Source: Zea mays
Taxonomy: Eukaryota > Streptophyta > Magnoliopsida > Poales > Poaceae
Direction: 5' to 3'
NCBI RefSeq assembly: GCF_902167145.1
Contig: NC_050097.1
Span: 231,217,034 to 231,281,033, forward strand
DNA length: 64,000 bases
The notes beneath the pieces were generated by a model. That model was not told the DNA's origin, made no database searches, and saw nothing but the letters and a program-made list of their open reading frames with translations. The translations under genes were made by a program, and so were the position numbers. Shown here piece after piece: positions 8,960 to 19,260 of the stretch (position 1 is the first letter of the stretch; each line of letters begins with the position of its first letter).

Positions 8960-11424
8960 TATCAATTTAATGCTGAAATTCAACGAGGCAATAAGTAATC
9001 TAGACCTTGTAGAAATCCCTCTTCATGGGCTTTCTTTCACTTGGTCTAATAAACAGTGGGAGCCCTTGCTTCAAAGACTCGATTGGTTCTTTATCTCTCA
9101 AGAATGGTCGGTGGTTTTTCCAGAAACTCGTGCAAGAACGCTGCCCCGAGATATCTCCGATCACGTGCCTTGTCTTGTCTCCATCAAATCAAAGATTCCA
9201 AAATCTAAGGTTTTCAGGTTTGAGAACTATTGGCTGGAATTTGAAGGCTTCATGAATGTTTTCCAAAATACTTGGCTCAGCCAAACGAACCTTCCCGACA
9301 AAGCAATGAATCTGACAGCCAAGTTTAAGATCACACAGAAGGCTCTCAAAGAATGGTAGAGATCGTTACCAAAGATTGATAAAATCGTTAGAGACATCAA
9401 GTTATTAATTGAGTTTATTGACATAATTGAAGAGCATCGTGACCTCTCCATAGAAGAATGGAACTTCAGTGAACGCATGCAGATTAAGGTTGCTGAACTA
9501 CTTCACATCCAAAAAATTTATTGGAAACAAAGGGCGTCAATTAAGTGGATTACTTCAGGGGATATCTGCTCAAGTTTTTTTCATGCACATGCAACGATAA
9601 AACACAGGAAAAATACAATTGTCTCTCTGACTGATGACAACGGGACCATACACTCGGAGCATGAACACAAAGCAGATTTTCTTTGGACTGCTTTCAAAAG
9701 TCGGCTAGGATCTTCAGACTTCATCGGTATTGATTTTGATTTGCAAAGTCTCTTAACTCCTCATGATAGCCTGCAATGGATGGACTCCCCCTTCACTAAG
9801 CAAGTGATTGACAACATTATTAAGTCGTTACCTTCGGATAGATCGCCAGGACCGGATGGATTCAATACAAATTTTGTTAAAAAATGCTGGCATGTCATTG
9901 CCCAAGACTTTTATGACCTATGTGACAAGTTTCATCAAGGCGATGTCTGTTTAAAAAGTATTAATGGATCATACATCATTCTAGTGCCAAAAAAGGACAA
10001 TCCACAAAAGGTAGGAGATTACAGGCCGATTTCGCTTCTAAACAATAACATGAAAATTCTTACAAAGCTTCTTGCGAACCGCCTTCAGACAAGTATGGCC
10101 ATGTTAGTCCACAAAAATCAGTATGGCTTCATTAAAGGGAGAATAATTCAAGACTGCTTGGCGTGGGCGTTCGAGTACATTCATTTGTGCCATTCCTCTA
10201 AAAAGGAAATTATCATTCTTAAGCTTGGCTTTGAGAAGGCTTTCGATACTCTAGAGCATGAGACGATTATTCAAGTTCTAATACATAAAGGGTTTGGTTC
10301 CAAGTGGATAAGCTGGATTCGGAATATCCTTCAAACTGGCACATCTTCGGTTCTTCTCAATGGAGTCCCAGGGAAAACATTTCATTGCAAGAGAGGGGTC
10401 AGACAAGGAGACCCACTTTCCCCATTGTTGTTTGTTTTGGCGGCAGACCTTCTTCAGAGTATTGTTAATAAAGCAAAGCAATTGAATCTGATTCGGCTAC
10501 CTCTATCTGACAGATGTGGGCAAGATTTTCCTATTGTCCAATATGCAGATGACACCCTTTTGATAATGGAAGCATGTCCAAAGCAGTTATTTTTCCTAAA
10601 AGGCATCCTCAATACATTCGCAACATCAACAGGTCTCAGAGTGAACTACAGCAAATCAAGCATATATCCAATTAATGTTAACTCTGAGAAAATGGAGATT
10701 CTCTCAAGAACGTTCAATTGTTAGACCGGATCAATGCCATTCACCTACCTTGGTCTACCTTTGGGTCTTTTAAAGCCAAGACTTCAGCATTTTCTTCCCC
10801 TGATACACATAATCGAAAGGAGATTAACATGTTCCTCTAAATTCTTATCTCAAGCTGGACGTCTGGAGTTGGTAAACTCAGTTTTTTTCAGCATTGCCAA
10901 CCTTCTTTATGTGTACACTCAAGATTCCAGCTTCTATCATCAAACATATTGACATTTACAGGAAACATTGCCTTTGGAGAGGGAATGACACAAATTCAAA
11001 AAAAACCTCTAGTGGCTTGGTCCATGATTACTAAACCCGAAAAGCAATGGAGGATTAGGAGTTCTCAAGATGGAAACTCAGAACGAAGCGCTTCTCCATA
11101 AATACCTCCACAAGTTCTACAACAATCATGATTTGCCTTGGGTTAGTATCATTTGGAATAATTACTATTTGTTTAGCAGATTACGTGGTCATAGGAGAAT
11201 AGGCTCTTTTTGGTGGAAAAGTTTGATGAATCTTCTGCATAATTACAAGAGTTTAGCATATCCAATCATTGGTAATGGTAGAACCATTCTCTTCTGGGAT
11301 GGCCTGTGGAATAGTGGAATCCCTAATCAGCAATACCCTGAATTATTCTCCTTCGCGAACAACACAAAACTCTCTATTGGGGAGGTCAAACAACAAGAGC
11401 ACATATTCCAAATATTTCAATTAC
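8960..11424 (+). mobile_element. LINE-B, L1-type retrotransposon, truncated at both ends
   Basis: The first recognisable LINE sequence is the last third of the endonuclease (from about 8960), so the copy is 5' truncated, as is usual for L1. It runs through reverse transcriptase and part of the zf-RVT region and stops abruptly near 11424, where LTR sequence of family A begins. There is no 3' UTR or A-tail, so the 3' end was removed by the event that also truncated the neighbouring LTR. The protein resembles LINE-A closely enough to be the same clade but is a different copy. Confidence 0.87.
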
Positions 11425-11438
11425 ACCCAAGTGCTTAA
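8970..11438 (+). pseudogene. LINE-B ORF2 remnant: endonuclease end, reverse transcriptase, part of zf-RVT
   Basis: Frames in order: 8970-9359 (endonuclease C-terminus, WSNKQW, SDHVPC; ends at TAG), 9477-10724 (reverse transcriptase, [25 protein letters not shown]), 10734-10952 (FTYLGLPLG) and 11070-11438 (GSFWWKS, FWDGLW). The stop codons at 9357 and 10722 and the frame changes make it dead. Motif A reads LGFEKAFD where LINE-A has LDFEKAFD, so the first catalytic aspartate is replaced by glycine. The last codons of the final frame already lie in the joined LTR. Confidence 0.85.
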
Positions 11439-12167
11439 TAGAATCACTCGGTGATTAGCGTAGGTACTTTGCGAAGTGCTTAGGTTAGTTAGACCGCTCT
11501 AGCGCTTGTTCTAAGTGAATCCTAGTTAGTTGAGTGAGTTTTGTAAAACCACATAACCCCTCGGCTCTTGCGCGAGCCGTTGTAATTGTACCGAGTGGAG
11601 CGAGAGTCTTCCAAGACCGTGACAACCGCGTTTGTGTCACGGCCGCCACCGTGTACCGGAGGGAACGAGGCCCGCAGCGTTTCGTCCGGAAGCTTGATAG
11701 TGGAGACGGCGGGGAGCGTCCGAGAGGAGCCAGAAGCGGAGCACCACTTGCGCGTGGAGAAGGCATGCGGCTCTCTACGGAGTTACTCGACCGATGTGCT
11801 TGGCCCTCGCGTGAGCTTCCCTTTGCGTAGGGGCACCAACGAGGATTAGTCGGGACCTTGCGCGGTTCCGGATACCTCGTTAAAAATACCGGCATCATAC
11901 ACAAGAGTTTGCATCTCTACTTTGCTCTTTAAGTTTCCGCGTTTATATTAAGCATTTAAGTTTCAATCTTGTATTCATACTTATATAGTGTAGATTGAAA
12001 CTTAGCCATTGCGGTAGAGATAGCAACACTTAGACAAAACCTAGTTTGCACATTCTAGTTTGATTATTTGGATAGGTTTTGCTCTAAGGATTTATTTGTG
12101 GCCTAGTTTAGTGAAAGCTTTAGAAGTCCTAATTCACCCCCCTCTTAGGCGTCACCTGTTTCCTACA
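11425..12167 (+). repeat. Family A 5' LTR, truncated
   Basis: Matches 16325-17065 base for base over most of its length and ends with TTCCTACA. The missing left part would contain the U3 region with the GGAC-N-GTCC modules and the TATA box seen in the 3' copy. Open frames across 11534-11904 are incidental; the same frames recur in the 3' LTR. Confidence 0.85.
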
Positions 12168-12169
12168 AG

Positions 12170-12181
12170 TGGTATCAGAGC
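12170..12181 (+). promoter_or_regulatory. Primer-binding site (initiator tRNA-Met) of family A element
   Basis: TGGTATCAGAGC starts two bases after the 5' LTR end. It is the standard complement of the 3' end of plant initiator tRNA-Met and primes minus-strand DNA synthesis. Confidence 0.9.
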
Positions 12182-12249
12182 CTAGTTTGGCTCATTTGAA
12201 ATGCTTTAGCTTCACCGCTAAAAGAGCCGACACTTTTTAGAGGAAGGGA

Positions 12250-14354
12250 TGGATACCCATAGGCCACCACACTTCGACGCCACTAACTTTCCATATTATA
12301 GTGCTAGAATGGCTTGTTACCTAAAGGTCGTTGATCTAGGTGTTTGGACAGTCACTCGTGACGGGATGAAACCCCCAAGAATCCCGAGAAACCCACCACA
12401 AGTGAGGAAAAAGAAATTCATTTAAACGCTAGAGCCAAAAATTGCTTGTATGAATCTCTTAGCATGGATATTTTTAATCAAGTATTTACCTTGAAAACTG
12501 CTAATGAGATTTGTCTAAAATTGCATGAGCTCCATGATGGCACATCCAATGTCCGTGAGCAAAAACATTGTTTAGTCTTAAATGAGTATAATTCTTTTGC
12601 TATGAAAGATGATGAGCTTGTTAGAGACATGTATTCTCGTTTGAATCTAATTATCAATGAGCTCAATTCTATTGGCATTAATAAGCTAGGTGATGCGGAC
12701 ATTGTAAGGAAGATTATCTCCCTGCTACCACAACAAATATACGGGAGCATCATCACCATCCTTCACAACATGGAGGACTTGAGTACCATGACCCCAACCA
12801 TTGTGATTAGGAAAATCACGACATTTGAGATATCGCGAAAAATGTGTCGGGGAGAGGAGCCAACTTCCTCAAGACCATATGCTTTTGCATGTGATGAAAG
12901 GAAGGGTAAAAAGAAGGCTCCCACTCCAAGTTCCTCAAGTGAAGAAGAGGAAGAATAAGAAAGTGATGATGAAGGAGATAATCAACCATCAACATCATCC
13001 TCCGAAGACGAAGAAACAAATTGATGCATCAGAAAGGTAATGGGGATGATCCGCAAGATTAATCTAATGAGTGTGCCCCTACAGGTAGAGGATCGTCTCT
13101 TTAACATTGACAGGAAAAAACAAAGAAAGAGATGATGCTTCGCATGCGGGGAGAAGGGCCACTTCAGGGACAACTGTCCAACTATGTCCGAACCCAAAAA
13201 GGAGAGGAGCAAAGGCAAGACGCTAACAAGTGTCAAAACTTGGGATGATTCTTCAAGCAAAGATGAACCTCCAAGGACGCGCAGCCACCGATACTCATCA
13301 CGCTCATCACAGTCATCACACAAATGCCTTATGGCAAAAGGTAAAATGAGCATTCCATCCTCTAGTGATGAAAGTAGTAGTGATGATGAAGGTGAGGGAA
13401 AGCCCTCCGTAGATGAGCTTGCGGAAGCCGTTAAATTTTTTCAGGATGTTTGCACTAAGCAAAAGGCTCAACTTAAAACTTTGAAAAATAAGTTGATTAG
13501 CTCTCAAAATGATTATAAATGTTTGCTAGAAAAAAATTGAAACTTTTGCAAACTTAAATAGTGAGTTGTCAACTAAAATTGAGCTATTAAATTCTAGTGC
13601 TCCATCCACTGCAACCGATGATGGCCTTATTAAAAAGAATGAAAAAATTAAGGCTAAGTTAGCTAGCTCCCAAAAAGCTATTGAAAATTTGCTAGAGAAA
13701 ATGGAAATTCTTAGCATACATAATAATGAGCTAACTATTAAGCTAGAAAACATTGGTAGCACCCCAAAAGTATCTTTGGTTGAAATACCTAAAGTTATTA
13801 AGAAAGATGCTTCTATTTCCTGCTTTGATTTAATTGATGATTCTAACCCCTGCAATCAAGTCCTTGTTAAGAATGTTATTATAGAAACTTGTTCGGACGA
13901 GATTGCAATGGAAAATGAGCAATTAAAGCAAGAAGTGGCTCGCCTTGGAAAAACCTTGTATGATAAGAAAGGCAAAGACAAACAAATCTAACCTCCACAG
14001 GATAACACCACTGCGGGAGTGAACAAGCCTATGGAGGGAGAAACTGTGATTTGTAGGTTATGCCACAAGGAAGGCTACAAGTCTTTCCAATGCAAGACGA
14101 TGACCGTGGATAAGCAAAGGCAAAAGCTCAAGCAAAAGCCATCAAGCAAAAATCTCCAACACCTATATCAAAAAGGTGGACAAAAAGGCTGCTACACCAT
14201 ATTTGATCAAGAAGAAAAAAATGGAAATGTGATAGTAATCAAGGCCAACAAGCAAGCCAACAAAGGAAAGGGGGCCAAACGCATCTGGGTACCAAAGGAA
14301 ATAATTTCAACCATGGAAAGCATCAAGAAGGTTTGGATCCTGAAAGAGAAGTGA
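12250..14354 (+). pseudogene. Family A gag-like protein, frameshifted
   Basis: The frame opens at ATG 12250 (residues like FDATNFPYYSARMACYL), shifts near 12380-12440, and continues from 12446 as a UBN2/Copia gag core (VREQKHCLVLNEYNSFAM). A Ser/Glu-rich stretch is followed by a zinc knuckle at about 13135-13180 (CFACGEKGHFRDNC), then a Ser/Asp-rich and coiled-coil-like region (13184-13991, with a stop at 13538) and a second knuckle near 14050-14090 (CRLCHKEGYKSFQC, where Tyr replaces the usual His). The frame ends at 14354. Gag packages element RNA. At least three disruptions make this copy inactive, and no pol domain follows. Confidence 0.78.
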
Positions 14355-15736
14355 GTAGTCCGAAGAACAGCGGGAAATTTGGAGACTTGGCAGAGTTGGG
14401 ATGTATATCATGGGATACATCATATTGGATCAAGTTTATTGCCAAGTGGGTTAGTGAAAATTTTAGACCCAAGTTTCCCCACCCATGACTAAGGTAACTA
14501 GATTTATTATATTTCTTGTTTTTAGATATGCGTATCTTTTTATCTTGCATCTAGTTTACCTTTCATCCCTAGTATTACAATTGGTATTTGCTTTTGGTTA
14601 AATGCATGCATACTAGGTAAATTATGGTAGGATTGCTTGTTTTCAATTCATAATCTTGAGCAAACCTACATAGTTTAAAATGTTCAATTAAGCACGACAC
14701 AAAGCTTATTTAACATCCTTAAGTAAATGACACTATGCTTCAGAAACTTAGATAATACAATTGGTATCATTTATATTATATGTGCCAAAGCTCTGATTAT
14801 AAATAACTTGCCCCTCTTGATATCAAATCAAAGTGCATGTCTCCTACAAGTATTCAAAACTTATATGCACACATTCAGGGGGGAGGTTACTCTATAATCT
14901 AAGACTTTGAGACTAATATCTTTTCAAAGTCTATTTCATGTAATAGTCTCATTGTAAGGAAAATGAAGTCCCGGAGAAAGACAACAAACTTGCACTGCAA
15001 AATCTCCAAGAACTTTCATGTCTCACAAGTCTGCCATTGGTCCGCCATTGACTTTCAATTGGTATCTTTGAGACTACATTTAATATCATTTACATGACTT
15101 CTCCAATATTTGATTAGACTATATTTCATATCATATACTTCCATGTTGCTATAAATGCATATGTGGTTAAATCATATTCTGTTACCTATGCATAAGGGAA
15201 GTTAGTCTAATCAAACCATGTCTTGCACCTCTATTTTTCACATGTTTTTTCCTAAGTAGAAGATCTCTGTCAGGGGGAGTATTTCTTCGTCTCTAAAAAG
15301 GGGAGAAATTTCTTTGTAAAGAGAACACTCATTTAGGGGGAGTTACAATTTGGTGTTTCAATTGGTATCCTACGATTGGTATCAATTGACAAATCCTTAT
15401 GAGGGCAAGTCTTATTTACTTCCTACATGTTTTTAATGTCTTCCTTTTCGGTGGTTGATGCCAAAGGGGGAGAAGTTTAGGGACCAAAGCGATGAAAACT
15501 GTATCAAACACCAAACACCACCAATTTAAATTTTTTATTTCTTTAAGTGGTTTTGGCTCTTTGGTCTAAAATAGGAAGTAAGTGAATTATGGAGTTAAGG
15601 GGAGGCTTAAGTTCATAATATCACATTGTGGGGACAAACACGCATCCTAGCAAATAGATTGCATATTTTTATTCAAATGTTTGTTATATTTGCTTGCTTT
15701 GGTTGTGTTGTTATCAATCACCAAAAAGGGGGAGAT
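14355..15736 (+). other. Non-coding internal region of family A element
   Basis: No recognisable protein domain on either strand. Several GGGGGAG runs (for example near 14878, 15273, 15338 and 15466) precede the final polypurine tract next to the 3' LTR. Confidence 0.6.
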
Positions 15737-17065
15737 TGTAAGGAAAATGGACCCCGGGCCATTTGGCTAAATAGATTTTGGTGTTTGATGATCAACATAA
15801 CCTGTGCACTAATGTGTTTGCTAGTGTTTGTGTTTGTAGTTCATAGGATGCTAAAGTTACTTGGACCAAGGAATTGAGGAAAACAACTCCTTAAAAGAAG
15901 ACATTATGAAGATTAATTAAAGTCCAAGAAACAAAGATGTGTTGCCTGCGGACTATTTATGCGAGGAGCACTGGACTGTCTGGTGGAACACTAGACTGTC
16001 CGGTGCCACACGCCGGACTGTCCGGCGCACCAGGAACAGTAACCCTAACGGCTAGTTCCAAGTAGCACTGTGGAGATAAGTCCACCGGACTGTCCGGTGT
16101 GAAAGCCTGCAGCGCCAACGGTCACCTGTGGTGTCAGGGCAACGGCTAGGCGCACCGGATAGTGAACAATGTACTATTCGGTGGTGCATCGGACTGTCCG
16201 GTGCGCCACAGAGAGCGCAACTTTTCTCCAACGGCTAGTTGAGTGTTGGGGGCTATAAATACACCCCAACCGGCCATTTCCATGTGTGGGAGCCCAAGAG
16301 ACATACCAAGGCATATAATAGACATTCCCAAGTTCTTAATAGAATCACTCGGTGATTAGCGTAGGTACTTTGCGAAGTGCTTAGATTAGTTAGACCGCTA
16401 TAGCGCTTGCTCTAGGTGAACCTTAGTTAGTTGAGTGAGTTTTGTAAAACCACACAACCCCTCGGCTCTTGCGCGAGTCGTTGTAATTGTACCGAGTGGG
16501 GCGAGAGTCTTGCGAGACCGTGACAACCGTGTTTGTGTCACGGCCGCCACTGTGTACCGGAGGGAACGAGGCCCACGGCGTTTCGGCCGGAAGCTCGATA
16601 GTGGAGACGGCGGGGAGCGTCCGAGAGGAGCTGGAAGCGGAGCACCACTTGCTCGTGGAGAAGGCCCGCGACTCTCTACGGAGTTACTCGACTAAGGTGC
16701 TTGGCCCTCGCGTGGGCTTCCCTTTGCGTAGGGGCACCAACGAGGATTAGTCGGTACCTGCGCGGTTCTGGATACCTCGCTAAAAATACCGGTGTCATCC
16801 ACGAGAGTTTGTATCTCTACTTTGCTCTTTAAGTTTCCGCATTTATATTAAGCATTTAAGTTTCAATCTTGTATTCATACTTGTATAGTGTAGATTGAAA
16901 CTTAGCCATTGCGGTAGATATAGCAATACTTAGACAAAACCTAGTTTGCACATTCTAGTTTGATTATTTGGATAGGTTTTGCTCTAGGGATTTATTTGTG
17001 GCCTAGTTTAGTGAAAGCTTTAGAAGTCCTAATTCACCCCCTCTTAGGCGTCACCTGTTTCCTAC
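15737..17065 (+). repeat. Family A 3' LTR, complete
   Basis: Starts TGTAAGGAAAATGG and ends near CTGTTTCCTAC. The final CA seen in the 5' copy is altered to CCGACA. U3 carries a cluster of GGAC-N-GTCC modules (15970-16205), followed by a TATA box at 16253. It is followed by unrelated AT-rich sequence. Confidence 0.87.
16253..16261 (+). promoter_or_regulatory. TATA box of family A LTR
   Basis: CTATAAATA lies about 50 bases downstream of the last GGAC-N-GTCC module in U3, the expected place for the LTR promoter. Confidence 0.6.
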
Positions 17066-18111
17066 CGACAACATAACTTTAATATAGCTATATTAAATAA
17101 CTAAGTATGTAAATAATAAATAACATTACGTCATACACTATACGGTGTGTGATCAGCTGATTGATTTATGTTGGCTTGTTGCCAGTTGGATTGGGAGTGG
17201 CGATTAATTCTTGCCGTGTATAATGTTTCATTTCCTGTTCTATCGTATAGAAATTTCAGTTTTATTTAGACAGTAATTAATCATTGTTGACTGACTCTCT
17301 GTCTCTTTTGTACTTGACAAACTAATCAAATATTATCCTATTTTAGGCATCAGATAATCCACGTTTAAATATCAGATACTTCATATCCGTTGGATTTTGG
17401 TTATCATATTCTACTCTGCATCGGCACGTAGATCGAATTCGGATTATCCATATCCGCATGGATATAATAACTCCTCCACCATATCCATATAATTAGAATT
17501 TGGATCAGATTAGATTGAATAATTATCCGCACCACTTACACCCCTAGACAAATGACTCTAAAAACGGCGAGCGAACATGATGGAACATATCGAAGAAACC
17601 TCGTGTTATACAATGATGAGAAAGCTAGCAGAACATGTATAGACCGTCCTGCGGATCAATGTAATGTATTCATGGTTGAGTTAAATTTCTTTTTGGGTCG
17701 TGTTTACATTCTTATTATTAATCGAAAACCATGTGCTCTGGTTGATAGCGTATTAGCTTTTCTTTATTTATCCTATTTCATTATTGTATATTTTTTCATC
17801 GTTTGAAATTGATTTTTTATATTATTACTACTAATATAATGTTTGTGTGTTACAACGACACACAAAATAAATATTACCCTTTATATTAACCCATGGTTTA
17901 GAAAGATATAAACCGAAAAAGAGTCAGACACTCTTTCTATAGCTCGCTCGTAGTAGAGATAAGTATCCACGAAATATGAAAGCCAAATCGTGTAGATAAA
18001 TTAGGTTTAATCCGGCTAGCTAAAATCTATACTACCACTTTATAATACACCAATTTAAATTTTACAAAACATACCTAATCAAATCACCTCCACACCTATA
18101 ACCTTCACTAA
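17066..18111. other. AT-rich intergenic sequence with an old repeat remnant
   Basis: No gene is recognisable; the open frame at 17552-17806 has no domain. About 17340-17545 contains repeated ATATCC/GGATAT words and ends in CACTTACACCCCTAG. This resembles the ends of the element at 25285-25930 (GGTGCAAATGG...CATTTGCACC), so it is probably a remnant of a related small transposon. Confidence 0.4.
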
Positions 18112-18547
18112 GGCCTTGTTTAGAAGGACTTCATTTCATTTTAAGAATTGCAGCTTGGATTTCCTAGCTTCACCATAAAATAACTTTAACATATTGTTAA
18201 AGTGGATTCTAGAAGTTTTTGGTTTGCACATGAACTCCAGCTTCTATAATACAATTAATTTGTGTGAGTTTACTTAATTACTCTTGATGATTAATGGTCT
18301 GATGAGAAGGATAGAGAGGCATGAATCAGTAGGTTTTGTAACCAATAGTATAGTGGGTACTTTTCTTGCAAGGATATATGAAAACAATGTTTTTAAAGCA
18401 TCCTTTGAGGAGCTTTAAAAAATCATGAAACTAGCTTCTAGTTTCAATTTTTTCCCCCAAAAGTTAGAGCTCTTGGAGCTCATCCTGTTTATAGAAGAAG
18501 CTGAAATGAACCTAAAACTCGTGAAGTGAAGCCCTCCCAACAGGGCC
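18112..18547. mobile_element. Tourist-like MITE (PIF/Harbinger type)
   Basis: A 436-bp element with imperfect TIRs (left GGCCTTGTTTAGAAGGACTT, right reverse complement GGCCCTGTTGGGAGGGCTTC) flanked by TAA on both sides (18109-18111 and 18548-18550). TIR type and TAA/TTA target duplication fit Tourist-like elements. No coding capacity. Confidence 0.72.
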
Positions 18548-19260
18548 TAAATCTACCAAAAAATGCACTAACACACCATCAATACCAACACTTTAGATCA
18601 CTGAATAACTATCTCTCTTACTCACTCAAATCCGATGGATAATATTATTTAGATTATCTCTCATCTCTTATCCTCTCCCTCCCCTCTCCCTCGTTCACGT
18701 CGCCGCCACCGCCATGGTCAATTCCTCTTCGCACTGCCACCGCTCCCTCCTCTCCGCAGTAGCATTAGTATAGACTATATGCTAGTTTGCTGCAAACAGA
18801 AGATTGCAAATATTACGATAGAATTATTTTTTATCGCAATAGCTTAACACATATTGAAATTTAGATTATCACGGTTTTTTACCACAACTAATAGACGTGA
18901 TTCTAGTAAGCAACTTTTTACTGACCTCCGTCTCTAATTTCAAACTCTACCAGGTAACATAGCCGAGAAAAATCCGAACCTCCTGCCACCAGCGCTTTGA
19001 TTCGTGCAAGTTGGCAAGCCGCGAGCCTCAAACATTCCCTTCGCCCTGGCTGCGGCTGCGCTGCCACTCCCGTCCTTTTCTTAGGCGGTTACTGACCAGC
19101 AGGCCCCACGGGCTCGGCCCCCCTCCTCCCCCGAGGCCCCGAGTTCGCTGCGCTTCCGCCTTCCGGTGACAAGCGAGTGACCGATCTACCCCGACCCACC
19201 ACCCACCGCACCACGCGAGCCGCGAGCGAGATCTCTCGGCTCCAGGGTAGGCTCCCTCCT
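18548..19260 (+). promoter_or_regulatory. Upstream region and 5' UTR of the GOST-family gene
   Basis: AT-rich sequence gives way at about 19000 to GC-rich sequence with C-rich runs just before ATG 19261, typical of a grass gene promoter and 5' UTR. A convincing TATA box could not be fixed. A pyrimidine-rich stretch at 18660-18750 could belong to the leader or to an older first exon; nothing coding was recognised there. Confidence 0.4.

Larger units (their letters stand above)
11425..17065 (+). mobile_element. Family A LTR retrotransposon, Copia-like, gag only (non-autonomous), 5' truncated
   Basis: Two direct LTR copies (11425-12167, missing about the first 590 bp, and 15737-17065) flank about 3.6 kb. 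A primer-binding site TGGTATCAGAGC, complementary to initiator tRNA-Met, starts at 12170, and a polypurine tract (AAAAAGGGGGAGAT) ends at 15736. The interior encodes a degraded UBN2-type gag with two zinc knuckles but no protease, integrase or reverse transcriptase; 14355-15736 is non-coding. A third LTR of this family lies at 30342-39456 as a solo LTR. No TSD can be scored because the left end is lost at the LINE-B junction. Confidence 0.82.

Noticed and set aside
11534..11904. Overlapping open frames of 87-139 codons (also at 16435-16750)
   Set aside because: They lie within the two copies of the family A LTR and recur only because the LTRs are similar; no domain or start context supports translation.
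17552..17806. 84-codon frame in the intergenic AT-rich region
   Set aside because: No domain, no splice continuation, and a hydrophobic end that could arise from AT-rich sequence.
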